DNA of 64,000 nucleotides from Millisia brevis NBRC 105863 (lineage in GTDB: Bacteria; Actinomycetota; Actinomycetes; Mycobacteriales; Mycobacteriaceae): assembly GCF_001552615.1 (NCBI RefSeq), contig NZ_BCRN01000006.1, positions 124,001 to 188,000 on the forward strand, in the 5' to 3' direction. The position numbers and the translations under genes were made by a program. The notes below the pieces were generated by a model. That model was not told the DNA's origin. It did no database searches and saw nothing but the letters and a program-made list of their open reading frames with translations. This document shows positions 42,975-51,743 of this stretch, in pieces (the stretch's first letter is position 1; every line of letters begins with the position of its first letter).

Positions 42975-44500
42975 CCACCGTCGCCGCGCTTCTCGGTCGT
43001 CCGGCCTTCACCTCCGTCACCGTGGTGACCGGCTCGGTGGAGGCGGTCGTCCATACCGTCGAGGCGACCCGCCTCGAGGATCTGCTGGGCGACGACGTCC
43101 CCACCCCGTCGGCCGACATCATCGTGCTGCTCGATCGCCTCGAGGCCACCAGTTGGCGTTTCGATATGGCCTTGCGCGACCTGCGGGCCGCCGGCGCGAA
43201 GGTGGTGGTGCTCGACCGGCGGGCGACGCCGGCATCGGGAACGATCCGGCTCGCCGAGCGGCTTCGGCTGACGGTTCTTGCCACCGACGATCCGTGGCGG
43301 GTGGCCGTCGCGTTGCGCGATCAACTCCTCGGCGGGCAGGTGGTGGTGGCCGAGCGGATCCGGGCGGTGACGGCCGAGATCGCACACGCCGGCCCGGATG
43401 TCGATGATGTGCTGCGCCGGGTATCGCGGATTCTCGGCCGCGAGGTATTGCTGAGCGATCGGGCCGCCCGGGTGATCGCCCCCGAGGGCGGCGTACTCGA
43501 CGATGCGGTGACCCGGTGGATCCTCGAGGGCGATACTCGCGCTCTGGCGCGGTTGACGCCGTACCCGGCCGCGGAGGTGGTGACCATTCCCGTCGACTCC
43601 GGTCTCCCCCAACCCCCGCTTCTGGTGGTGCCGGTACCGGGCGCGGCCCGCCCGGAGCTCGATCAGGTGGCCGGGGTCCTGCCGGTGGCCGCGCTGGCGG
43701 TGGGGCATCGGCTGGCGTTGCGGCGAGTCGCCGACGAGCGCATGGCCTGGCAGCGCACCAGTCTGCTCGGGGACTTCCTCAAATCGTCTCCGGCGATCCC
43801 GGATGCGATCCTGCGACGGGCCGTCGAGCGTGGATGGCCCACCGACGGTTGGCATATCGGAGTGCGGATCGTCGGTCGCGGTGAGGTCGACGCGGTGGCG
43901 CACCGCGCCGATGTTCTGGGGGCGTTGACCGACGAGGGTGTCGACTGCACGGTGGTCGAGCAGACCAATGGGTGGGCCGCCTGGACCACCTTCGGCGTGG
44001 AACCGGATGTGGCGACCACCGCGTCGACGGTGCGACGCATCCGCCGTGCGCATGCCCGCTGGGACGATTCGACGCCGACCAGTGTCGGGGTGGGGCGGGT
44101 CCATCGCGGTGCCGCCGGGATCGCGGAATCGCTCGCCGAGGCGTCCGACGCGGCCCGGCTCGCGGCGTCCCGCCCGCAGACCGCGTATTTCCTGCATGTC
44201 GACCGGCTGGGCCTGGCGCAACTGCTGCTCGCCTGGACCCAGACGGATACCTTCGTGCCCGCCGCCCGCGAACTGCTTTCCCCGTTGACCGAAGCCGGTC
44301 AGGGCCGGTTGCTCGAGACGTTGGTGACCTATCTCGATGCGCGCTCGTCGGCCACCGAGACCGCCTCGATTCTCGGGGTACACCGCAATACCGTGACCGA
44401 GCGGATCACCCGGGTGGAGCGGCTGTTGGGGGTCGATCTCGACGACGCCGAAACCCGGCTCGCGCTGCACCTGGCCTGTCGGTCGCTGCCGGCCCGGTAA
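42971..44500 (+). CDS. PucR-family transcriptional regulator (hyu cluster 2)
   Basis: 509 residues from the ATG that overlaps the DUF917-B stop. The N-terminal PucR domain is present but less typical (TVAALLGRPAFTSVTVVTGS), the central domain is CdaR-like, and the C-terminal HTH_30 is clear (TASILGVHRNTVTERITRVE). As last gene of the HyuA-like/DUF917 operon it probably autoregulates that operon and perhaps the divergent racemase/permease pair downstream. It converges on the racemase gene with only 3 bp between stops. Confidence 0.87.
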   Translation: MTTVAALLGRPAFTSVTVVTGSVEAVVHTVEATRLEDLLGDDVPTPSADIIVLLDRLEATSWRFDMALRDLRAAGAKVVVLDRRATPASGTIRLAERLRLTVLATDDPWRVAVALRDQLLGGQVVVAERIRAVTAEIAHAGPDVDDVLRRVSRILGREVLLSDRAARVIAPEGGVLDDAVTRWILEGDTRALARLTPYPAAEVVTIPVDSGLPQPPLLVVPVPGAARPELDQVAGVLPVAALAVGHRLALRRVADERMAWQRTSLLGDFLKSSPAIPDAILRRAVERGWPTDGWHIGVRIVGRGEVDAVAHRADVLGALTDEGVDCTVVEQTNGWAAWTTFGVEPDVATTASTVRRIRRAHARWDDSTPTSVGVGRVHRGAAGIAESLAEASDAARLAASRPQTAYFLHVDRLGLAQLLLAWTQTDTFVPAARELLSPLTEAGQGRLLETLVTYLDARSSATETASILGVHRNTVTERITRVERLLGVDLDDAETRLALHLACRSLPAR

Positions 44501-44503
44501 CCC

Positions 44504-45223
44504 TCAGGGCACCCGCTGCTTGTGTCGCGGACGCGGGTAGCTGCTGCGGCTCGGGGTCAGCCCGAGCCGAACGGAGGTCTCCAGCCACCCGATCGCCGCC
44601 GCGGTCGGGTCGACAATCGGCATCTCGATACCCTTGCCTCGCAGGGCATTCCGAACCGCTGACGTCACCCCGAGCATGCCGGTGCATCCCAGCACGATCA
44701 CATCGGCCTCGTCGGCCACCGCTGCGGCGGTCACCTGATCGACGAGCCGATCGACCAGCCTGTCCCGCTCGACCAGGTCGACGACAGCGAGATCGACGAC
44801 CCGGATCGAGCCGAGCCGCGCGTCGAGGCCGGACCGGCGGACCAACGACCGGAGCATCGGCACGACGGTGGGCAGCACCGTGACGATGCCGATCCGCTCC
44901 CCCAGCCCCAGGGCCAGCAGAAACGCCGGCTCGAAGCCGCCGACCACCGGCGCGTCGATGATCTCCCGGGCGGCATGGACCCCCGGGTCGGCGAAGCACG
45001 TCACGAAGACTCCGTCGACGCCGTCGGCGGCGGCACGCCGCACCTGTTCGAGGATGCCCGGGCCGGCCAACGCCTCGTCGTATTCCGATTCGATGCTGTC
45101 GGTGCCGTGCGCGATCGAGACCACATCGATCGTGGTCCCCGGGCTGACCCAGCTGCGCACCTCCGCCAGCACCGCCGGCGTGCGGGTGGTGTCGATCACC
45201 GGTCGGATCACTCGCAGGTGCAT
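44504..45223 (-). CDS. Asp/Glu/hydantoin racemase-family protein
   Basis: 239 residues. The two active-site cysteines of this family are visible: C76 in GVFVTCFADPG and C180 in IVLGCTGM. They take part in two-base proton transfer in hydantoin and aspartate/glutamate racemases. Next to HyuA-like, DUF917 and NCS1 genes it is likely to racemise a hydantoin-type ring compound so that both isomers can be used. It is divergent from the NCS1 permease and shares its control region, which holds a CRP-type box. Confidence 0.86.
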   Translation of the reverse strand: MHLRVIRPVIDTTRTPAVLAEVRSWVSPGTTIDVVSIAHGTDSIESEYDEALAGPGILEQVRRAAADGVDGVFVTCFADPGVHAAREIIDAPVVGGFEPAFLLALGLGERIGIVTVLPTVVPMLRSLVRRSGLDARLGSIRVVDLAVVDLVERDRLVDRLVDQVTAAAVADEADVIVLGCTGMLGVTSAVRNALRGKGIEMPIVDPTAAAIGWLETSVRLGLTPSRSSYPRPRHKQRVP

Positions 45224-45361
45224 GGCTTCTCCTCGGCCGGCGATCGTCTGTCGAGATGATTATCGGCCGGACCCGGGACCGGCCGACACCGGCGGTTCGC
45301 CCGGATCGGACCGCTCGACCGGGCACTTCGCACTGTGCTCGGGGAGTCGCGTCGACCCTAC

Positions 45362-45381
45362 GTTGTGAACGACATCACAAC
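45362..45381. promoter_or_regulatory. CRP/GlxR-type box TGTGA-N6-TCACA
   Basis: The site has 7-bp inverted arms GTTGTGA and TCACAAC separated by 6 bp, an exact match to the TGTGA-N6-TCACA consensus of CRP proteins, including actinobacterial GlxR/Crp. It lies in the racemase/permease divergent region, 21 bp before the permease ATG. Its position close to the start suggests repression of the permease when the box is filled, or control of the divergent racemase; direction is inference. Confidence 0.7.
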
Positions 45382-45402
45382 TACGCCACGGAGATCAGCG
45401 TC

Positions 45403-46800
45403 ATGACGGACAACGACACCACCTCCTCGGGCAGCCCCGCGGAACGGCAGCGCGACGACTACTCGCTCGGTCGCGTTCCGCCGGCGGCTCGCTATCACTG
45501 GTTCTCGATCGCCACCCAACGATTCGGCATGCTGTCCTCACTGGCCAGCTTCCTGATCGGCGCCACCCTCGGGTTCGGCATGTCGTTCCGGGATGCCGTA
45601 CTGGCCATCACCCTCGGCGCGGTCATCCTCGAGGTGCTGTCCGTCTTCACCGGGATCGCCGGGCAGCGCGAGGGACTGTCGACGTCGGTCCTCGCCCGCT
45701 GGACCGGTTTCGGCCGGTCCGGCTCGGCGCTGGTGGGCCTGGCGATCAGCATCAGCGCGATCGGCTGGTTCGGCGTCCAGAATCAGGTCTCGGCCGAGGG
45801 GCTGGCCCTGCTGGTGGGCAGCCAACCGGTGTGGTTCTGGGCGGTCGTCGCCGGTGTGGCCACCACGGTGATCGTCACCTTCGGGATCGCGTCGATGGCG
45901 TGGACGGCGTACGTGACGGTGCCGGCGTTTCTGCTGCTCGCCGGGTGGTCGATCATCTCTGAGCTGTCCCGACACAGTTTCGGGGACCTGTTGAACGCGC
46001 AGCCCGCCGGGCCGGCGTTGTCGCTGGTGCAGGGCACGACGATCGTGGCGGGCGGCTTCATCGTCGGGGCGGTGGTCACCCCCGATATGAGCCGGTACAA
46101 CCGCTCGGTCGCCGACGTCGTCAAGCAGACCTTCGTCGGAATCACGCTGGGCGAGTACGTGATCGGTCTGACCGGTGTGCTGTTGGCGTTGGCGCTGCGC
46201 ACCAATGACGTCATCGCCATCGTCACGTCGACCTCCGGGTTCATCGGCACGATCGTCATCATCGCCGCGACGTTGAAGATCAACGACTGGAACCTGTACG
46301 CGGCCTCGCTCGGGGTGGTCAACTTCGTCGACCAGGTCTTCGGTCGGCGGATCAACCGGTCGATCGCCACGGTCGTGATCGGCTTGCTGGGAACGGCTCT
46401 CGGGGCGGCGGGGATTCTCAACAGCTTCGTGAGCTTCCTGACCCTGTTGGGTGTGGTCTTCCCGCCCGTCGCCGGAATCATGGTGGCCGAGTACTTCGTG
46501 GCCCGGACCTGGCGGCGCGATCTGGAAGCGTCCGGCGCCTCGGGGGCGCTGCCCGCCTCGGCGCCGACCTGGGTGCCCGCCGGTCTGGCCGCCTGGATCA
46601 TCGCCGGGCTGTTCGGCCACTACGTCGACTGGGGAATCCCGTCGGTCAACTCGGTCCTGGTCGCGATGGCGGTCTACCTGATCGCCTCGAGGCTCGGTCT
46701 GGTGCGCGGGGTGGGTTCCTCGTCGACCCGGGCGGACGCCCCTGCGGCCCGAAAGCTGGTGGCCGGTCCGGCCGAACGGCCCGTTCCGCTCGCCGATTGA
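45403..46800 (+). CDS. NCS1-family permease (cytosine permease-like)
   Basis: 465 residues with about 12 hydrophobic segments. RYHWFSIATQRFGMLSSLASF followed by GATLGFGMSFRDAVLAI matches CodB-type NCS1 permeases, and VTPDMSRYNRS is the conserved substrate-domain motif. It imports a nucleobase, hydantoin or allantoin-like ring using an ion gradient. ATG 45403 with GGAG upstream was chosen over the longer open frame. Context makes it the importer for the HyuA-like/DUF917 pathway, parallel to the frameshifted NCS1 gene of cluster 1. Confidence 0.88.
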   Translation: MTDNDTTSSGSPAERQRDDYSLGRVPPAARYHWFSIATQRFGMLSSLASFLIGATLGFGMSFRDAVLAITLGAVILEVLSVFTGIAGQREGLSTSVLARWTGFGRSGSALVGLAISISAIGWFGVQNQVSAEGLALLVGSQPVWFWAVVAGVATTVIVTFGIASMAWTAYVTVPAFLLLAGWSIISELSRHSFGDLLNAQPAGPALSLVQGTTIVAGGFIVGAVVTPDMSRYNRSVADVVKQTFVGITLGEYVIGLTGVLLALALRTNDVIAIVTSTSGFIGTIVIIAATLKINDWNLYAASLGVVNFVDQVFGRRINRSIATVVIGLLGTALGAAGILNSFVSFLTLLGVVFPPVAGIMVAEYFVARTWRRDLEASGASGALPASAPTWVPAGLAAWIIAGLFGHYVDWGIPSVNSVLVAMAVYLIASRLGLVRGVGSSSTRADAPAARKLVAGPAERPVPLAD

Positions 46801-46805
46801 CCGCT

Positions 46806-46839
46806 CCCGATCCGGCCCGGTCCCCGAACGGGGATCGGG
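46806..46839. terminator. Hairpin between convergent NCS1 permease and thioesterase genes
   Basis: CCCGATCC (46806-46813) pairs with GGATCGGG (46832-46839); an alternative inner stem CCCC/GGGG competes. The structure fills the 39 bp between the two stops and is a likely bidirectional terminator. Confidence 0.5.
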
Positions 46840-47319
46840 TCACCGGCGTGTCCGCGCCGGGCTCGCCACCACAGTCCCCTGAGCGATCGCGCACAGGAGC
46901 GGGTCCGGCGCGTCCGGTCGATCGTTCCAGATCTCCACCCGCCCGATCGCCAACGCGTCGGTGTGCCGGACGACCGTGCCGATCGCCCGCAGTGTGCCCG
47001 CCCGCGCCGCCCGCAGATAGCTCACGTCCACACCCGACGTCAGCACCTGCGAACCGAGCCGGGTTGCGGCCGCGAAAGTCACCACGTTGTCGGCCAGATA
47101 CGCGAGGACTCCGCCGTGCACGACGCCGTACTGCTGACGGTGGCGCGGTTCGATTGTCAGCACCAGTTCCGCCGATCCGTCCCCGAATCCGGTGAGGTCG
47201 GCGCCGATCATGGTGTTGAAGGGCTGACCGGCCAGGACCGCCCGAGCGGTGTCGATGTCGAGGTCGGCGTGGTCGATATCGGCGGGGGACATCCGATCGT
47301 CCGATGATTTTAGCGACAT
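46840..47319 (-). CDS. PaaI-family (hotdog fold) thioesterase
   Basis: 159 residues. The central YGVVHGGVLAYLADNVVTFAA is the HGG-type active-site helix of the PaaI/hotdog family, which hydrolyses acyl-CoA thioesters. The C-terminal half has the matching strands (TSGVDVSYLRAARAGTLRAIG). Start ATG 47319 is taken, with ATG 47292 as alternative; ribosome signal spacing is poor for both. It is divergent from a TetR regulator 34 bp away, which probably controls it. Substrate unknown. Confidence 0.82.
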   Translation of the reverse strand: MSLKSSDDRMSPADIDHADLDIDTARAVLAGQPFNTMIGADLTGFGDGSAELVLTIEPRHRQQYGVVHGGVLAYLADNVVTFAAATRLGSQVLTSGVDVSYLRAARAGTLRAIGTVVRHTDALAIGRVEIWNDRPDAPDPLLCAIAQGTVVASPARTRR

Positions 47320-47353
47320 CTCTCCAAAATACGCTCGGCATAGGCTGCTCGCC

Positions 47354-47938
47354 ATGGGCCGACCGACTCTGCACGATCCGGATGCGTTGCTCGACGCCGC
47401 CGTGGCGATCGTGGCCCGCGACGGCGTGCGCGCCCTGACGGTCTCGGCGGTCGCCCGCGAAGCCGGGGCACCCAGTGGGTCCCTCTACAACCGCTTCCCG
47501 GATCGCGCGAGCCTGCTGGCGGCGGTCTGGATGCGTACCGTCCATCGCTTTCAGCAGGCCTATCTCGAGTTCGTGACGGACGACCCACCTGTCGAGCGAG
47601 CCGTCGAGGGTGCGCCGTGGACCGTGCGATGGTGTCGGGACAACCTCGCTCAGGCCGCCGTCCTCGAGGCCGGGCCGCAGAGTTTCGAGGAACACCACTG
47701 GCCCGACCCCGTTCGCGCCCGGTGGGCGGCGCTGCGTGCCGAACAGAACGAGAAGATCGGCACCCTGGCCCGACTGGTGGCGGACCGATCCGGGTGCACA
47801 CCGGAGGAGGCCGCCTTCGCCATGTTCGATCTGCCCTTGGCGGTGGTGCGCCCGTACCTGCAGGCCGGTCGCCGACCGCCGGAACGGGCCGGGGACCTCG
47901 CGCGGCGTCTGGCCGGTCGGATCATTCACGGTCGGTAG
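47354..47938 (+). CDS. TetR-family transcriptional regulator
   Basis: 194 residues. The N-terminal helix-turn-helix spans about 8-55 (LTVSAVAREAGAPSGSLYNRF then PDRASLLAAVW). The ligand domain is helical and has no recognisable specificity motif. It starts at ATG 47354 immediately beside the divergent thioesterase gene; an open extension upstream is antisense. It probably represses itself and the thioesterase. Confidence 0.86.
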   Translation: MGRPTLHDPDALLDAAVAIVARDGVRALTVSAVAREAGAPSGSLYNRFPDRASLLAAVWMRTVHRFQQAYLEFVTDDPPVERAVEGAPWTVRWCRDNLAQAAVLEAGPQSFEEHHWPDPVRARWAALRAEQNEKIGTLARLVADRSGCTPEEAAFAMFDLPLAVVRPYLQAGRRPPERAGDLARRLAGRIIHGR

Positions 47939-48065
47939 TGGGGTACGGGCGCCGCCCGGCGGTAGTGTCGAGGAGTCGGCTGCAGCGGTGCAGTGCCGAA
48001 CCTCGGGGTCCGCTGCCGCCAACGACGTTGTCAACCAGCGGATTACCGAGTATTGGGGGATCGAT

Positions 48066-48662
48066 ATGCGCGTAGTTGTACCCGGAATCATCCTGTCTGC
48101 CGCTCTTCTTGGGGTGGTCGCCTGCGGATCGTCCACCGACACGTCGACCGCCACAACGACGGTGTCGACGACCGCCGAACAGACCGGCACGAGCGCCGCG
48201 CCGGATGCCGGCGGGACGGCAACGGTCACCCTCGCGCCGGCCCCCGGCGGTTCGGTGTCCGGGCAGTTGACGGTCGCGCCCAGCGCGGACGGGGTGCTGG
48301 TGTCCGGCACGATCGAGGGCCTCGAACCGAACACTCAGCACGGCTTTCACATTCACGAGTTCGGTGACTGCAGTGCCCCGGACTTCGCCGGCGCCGGCGG
48401 CCACTTCAATCCCACCGGGCAGCCGCACGGGCAGGCAGGCATGGGCGAGCACCACGCGGGTGACGCCAACAACGTCGTCGCGGACGCCGACGGGGTGGCG
48501 ACGGTCGACGCCGACTTCGTGGGCGTGACGCTCGGCGACGGCGGCCCCGAGGACGTGCTGGGTCGGGCGGTGGTCGTGCACGCCGACCCGGACGACTACG
48601 TCTCTCAACCGGCTGGCAACGCCGGCGGTCGCATCGCCTGCGGGGTCATCACGGAGGGCTGA
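48066..48662 (+). CDS. sodC: Lipoprotein Cu/Zn superoxide dismutase
   Basis: 198 residues. The signal peptide ends in a lipobox (LLGVVAC, lipidated C20), followed by a Thr/Ser-rich linker, as in mycobacterial SodC. Metal ligands are present: HGFHIHEFGDC, the GGHFNP loop, EHHAGD, and the late VVHADPDDY; the disulphide cysteines are in HEFGDC and RIACGV. It would disproportionate superoxide outside the membrane. It is a single gene that converges on the decarboxylase gene with 30 bp between. Confidence 0.92.
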   Translation: MRVVVPGIILSAALLGVVACGSSTDTSTATTTVSTTAEQTGTSAAPDAGGTATVTLAPAPGGSVSGQLTVAPSADGVLVSGTIEGLEPNTQHGFHIHEFGDCSAPDFAGAGGHFNPTGQPHGQAGMGEHHAGDANNVVADADGVATVDADFVGVTLGDGGPEDVLGRAVVVHADPDDYVSQPAGNAGGRIACGVITEG

Positions 48663-48692
48663 ACCGCCTCGACCACCTCCTTCGCCGGCGCG

Positions 48693-51593
48693 CTACCCCA
48701 CGGACTCCCGAGCGGCCGCGTCCGAAGATGCCGTGTGCTCGCCGTCGGCCTCGGGTGGGGAGATCGAGTCCGTCCCGGAGGGCGCCAACGAGTTCTGAAT
48801 CGCGCTGTCGATCCGCGCCGCGGTGTCGATCGCGTCCTCACTGTGGTGGGTCAGGATGGCCGTCGTCGTGCGCGCGGCGGTCAGGCGGGCCAGGACCGGT
48901 TCGGGGAACACCGACAGGCCGAGGTCGCGGTTGTACCCGTGGATCTCCTTCACATCGAGCTGCGCGAGGAAGTACAAAATCTCCTTCGAGACAACCTGGC
49001 CGGGCACGAGAATGGGGAACCCCGGCGGGTACGGGACCACGAAGGTGGTCGAGACCAGCGTGCGGCCCTCGGCGATCCGACGCCCGGCCTCACCCAATTG
49101 CACGTACTCGCGATCCTCCTCGTCGTACCCCGCGTAGAAGGCCGCCCGCATATCGCCGAAGGCGGAGGCCGGATCCGGCCGAAAGGCCGCGGCGAACGAA
49201 CTGAAATTCGGCAGCGGCGGCAGATCCTCGGTGTGCTCGATGATGCGACGTTCCTGCAACGCCCGGTCGGCCTTGCTGGCCGACGCCTGCTTACGGTCGA
49301 GATCGTGGGCCACCCGCCTCAGGGCGTCGAGCAGGAAATGCACGCTCGACCACGTCACGCCGATGGTGAAGATCAGCAGGATGCTGTTGATCGAGGTCTT
49401 GTTGATCTGAATACCGAACTGCTTCATCAGCACGTTCTCGCGGAAGTCGTATCCGTTCATGCCGGTGCGCCCGATGAACAGGGTCACGCGGGTCAGGTCG
49501 AGCACGAACTCGTCGGAACGCCATGCCTCGTTCCACCCCTCGAGGACGCCGTCGGCGTTCTGCTGATACGCGCTGACCCGGGAGGGTCGAAACTCCTCCG
49601 GTACCAGGTCGCGCTCCTCTAGCACGCTGAACCACTTGCTGATCACCCGGTCGTTGGCCAGTCGCTGCCGAAAGACCAGGGCCATCGTGTAGGCCGAACG
49701 GACCATCTGGAAGCCCTCGATATCGACCTGCCGGCGGGCGAGATCCAACGAGGCGAGCAACTGCTGATTGGGCGAGGTCGAGGTGTGGGTGAGGAAGGCC
49801 TCCCCGAACGCGTCGCGGGTGCGCGCGTTGAAATCCTGATCGCGGATATGGATCATCGACGCCTGCCGCAGCGCGGAGAGCGACTTGTGGGTCGAGTGGG
49901 TGCCGTAGACGCGCACCCGCGCCTGTCGGGGGTTCGGCAGCAATCGGGTGGTCGCCCAGTCCTCCCGGCTGGTTCCCTCCATGTCCCGAACCCACTGGTC
50001 GTACCGGATGGCGTAGTCGGGCGAGGTGAGCATCGCCTCCAACTGTTCGGCGGCCACCATCGCCGTGCGCTGCCGCGCCCACGGCACCGCCGTCGCGAAG
50101 GCGTACCACGCCTCGTCCCAGAGGAACACCATGTCCGGCTTGATCGCCAGCACCTCCTCCATGACGCGACGGGCGTTGTAGACGATGCCGTCGAAGGTGC
50201 AGTTGGTCAGCAACACCATCCGCACCCGATGCAGCTGCCCGGCGGCCTCGAGGTCGAGCAGCGCCTTCTTGATCGTGGCCAGCGGGACTGCGCCGTAGAT
50301 CGCGTACTCCTCGAGCGGATATGCGTCGAGGTACAGCGGATCGGCGCCGGCGAGCACCAGTCCGTAGTGGTGCGACTTGTGGCAATTGCGGTCGATCAGC
50401 ACGATGTCGCCGGGGCGGGTGAGCGATTGCACGACGATCTTGTTGGCCGTCGAGGTGCCATTGGTGACGAAGTACGTCTCGTTGGCGTGCCACGTGCGGG
50501 CCGCCTTGTCCATCGCCTCCCGGATCGTGCCGTGCGGATCGAGCAGCGAATCCAACCCGCCCGACGTGGACGACGTCTCGGCCATGAAGATATTGCGCCC
50601 GTAGAACTCCCCCATGTCCTTCAGGGACTTGGAATTGAAGATGCTCGCTCCGCGGGCTACCGGCAGGGCGTGGAACTGGCCGACCGGCTCCGAGGCGTAG
50701 GCGCGCAAGGCGTCGAAGAACGGCGTGGCGAATCGTCCCCGAATCCCGGCCAACAGTGTCGAGTGCAGATCGGTCGCGTCGTTGAGCCGATAGAACGTCC
50801 GGTCGTAGATATCCGGTTCGTCCTCGCCGATCTGGGCGATCGACTCGTCGGTCAGCAGGTAGAGATCGATATGCGGGCGCAGTTCGCGAATCCACTCGCC
50901 GCACTCGATCCAGTCGTTGGTGCGATCGGTGGCCACCGCATGCTTCTCGACGCCCAACAGCGTCGTCATCAACGGCAGGTGGTTGCGCGACCGCAGCGGC
51001 AGATCGTGGCGGATGATCGCCGCCTGGATGTCCCCGTTGAGCGCGACCGCGCAGACCGCGTCCTCGACACTGGTGACGATCAGCAGCTCGAATTGCACGT
51101 CGGTCGACGGTCCGAGGGCGCGCAGGCTTTCGGCGATGCTGTCCTGCCCGGCGGGTGAATCATCGGCCAGCAGGACGGTATAGAAGTGCCGCTTGCTCGC
51201 GCGGGCGGCGAATTCCTGCTCGGCCAGGGGCGCGGACATATCGAACGAGGCGGCGCGGTCGGAGTGTTCGGCCAACAACCGTACGGCCAGGGACACCTGC
51301 TCGGAGAGCCGTTCGGTTTCCATGTCGTCCAGCTGGCGCCGCAGAGCCGCCAGATTGGCCGCGCCGGGGTAGAGCCAGTACCGCTCGTAGGCGGAGAGCC
51401 GATCCATGATCCGACGAACCCGCCCGACCTCGGACTCCGAATCCAGCCCCGCCCGTTCGACCGCCGCGAGCTGCCGGCAGGCATCGTCGAGCATGTTCCA
51501 GGTGTCGAGGCGCTGGGTGGACGGATTGGCCACCGCCGCCAACGCGGAGACCCGAAGCCGTCGCGGACGCCTGCTGCTGCGGTGAATGCTCAT
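48693..51593 (-). CDS. adi: Orn/Lys/Arg-type PLP decarboxylase, Rv2531c-like
   Basis: 966 residues. An N-terminal region (about 1-300) with a receiver/wing-like part is followed by the aspartate-aminotransferase-fold core: H405-type CHKSHH, PLP-contact D493 (LWDEAW), and PLP lysine K570 in THSTHKSLSALRQ. The C-terminal domain holds PPGFPILVPGQ, typical of the family. It decarboxylates a basic amino acid (arginine, lysine or ornithine) to an amine, using a proton. Size and layout match the mycobacterial protein. If lysine is the substrate, cadaverine could feed the 5-aminovalerate operon at 31930-37179, but this link is inference. Confidence 0.87.
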   Translation of the reverse strand: MSIHRSSRRPRRLRVSALAAVANPSTQRLDTWNMLDDACRQLAAVERAGLDSESEVGRVRRIMDRLSAYERYWLYPGAANLAALRRQLDDMETERLSEQVSLAVRLLAEHSDRAASFDMSAPLAEQEFAARASKRHFYTVLLADDSPAGQDSIAESLRALGPSTDVQFELLIVTSVEDAVCAVALNGDIQAAIIRHDLPLRSRNHLPLMTTLLGVEKHAVATDRTNDWIECGEWIRELRPHIDLYLLTDESIAQIGEDEPDIYDRTFYRLNDATDLHSTLLAGIRGRFATPFFDALRAYASEPVGQFHALPVARGASIFNSKSLKDMGEFYGRNIFMAETSSTSGGLDSLLDPHGTIREAMDKAARTWHANETYFVTNGTSTANKIVVQSLTRPGDIVLIDRNCHKSHHYGLVLAGADPLYLDAYPLEEYAIYGAVPLATIKKALLDLEAAGQLHRVRMVLLTNCTFDGIVYNARRVMEEVLAIKPDMVFLWDEAWYAFATAVPWARQRTAMVAAEQLEAMLTSPDYAIRYDQWVRDMEGTSREDWATTRLLPNPRQARVRVYGTHSTHKSLSALRQASMIHIRDQDFNARTRDAFGEAFLTHTSTSPNQQLLASLDLARRQVDIEGFQMVRSAYTMALVFRQRLANDRVISKWFSVLEERDLVPEEFRPSRVSAYQQNADGVLEGWNEAWRSDEFVLDLTRVTLFIGRTGMNGYDFRENVLMKQFGIQINKTSINSILLIFTIGVTWSSVHFLLDALRRVAHDLDRKQASASKADRALQERRIIEHTEDLPPLPNFSSFAAAFRPDPASAFGDMRAAFYAGYDEEDREYVQLGEAGRRIAEGRTLVSTTFVVPYPPGFPILVPGQVVSKEILYFLAQLDVKEIHGYNRDLGLSVFPEPVLARLTAARTTTAILTHHSEDAIDTAARIDSAIQNSLAPSGTDSISPPEADGEHTASSDAAARESVG

Positions 51594-51691
51594 CTGACTC
51601 CTTGTCCGACCGACGGGTGTGCTCGGGTCGTCGCGGCGCGATCCCGGAGCACAAGTGTCGAGTCTCCCCGAGAATCGGCGCGCGGGTCGAA

Positions 51692-51736
51692 TCAGGAGAA
51701 CGGGTTTTCGGTCACCGAGTCGTTGGTCTGCAGGCC
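51692..51736 (-). pseudogene. Relic 3' end of a GabD-type aldehyde dehydrogenase
   Basis: Reading minus from 51736, the codons give LQTNDSVTENPFS and a stop. The gabD gene at 54435 ends LQTKYTLTENPFA and a stop; 36 of the last 42 bases are identical. No dehydrogenase body precedes it: 8 bases further upstream lies the stop codon of an unrelated 563-codon gene. This looks like the tail of a second gabD copy whose body was deleted or replaced. Confidence 0.7.
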
Positions 51737-51743
51737 GCCCGAC

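Noticed and set aside
41816-44470. Minus-strand frame of over 880 codons
   Set aside because: Antisense to DUF917-B and PucR; rich in Arg, Gly and His with no domain.
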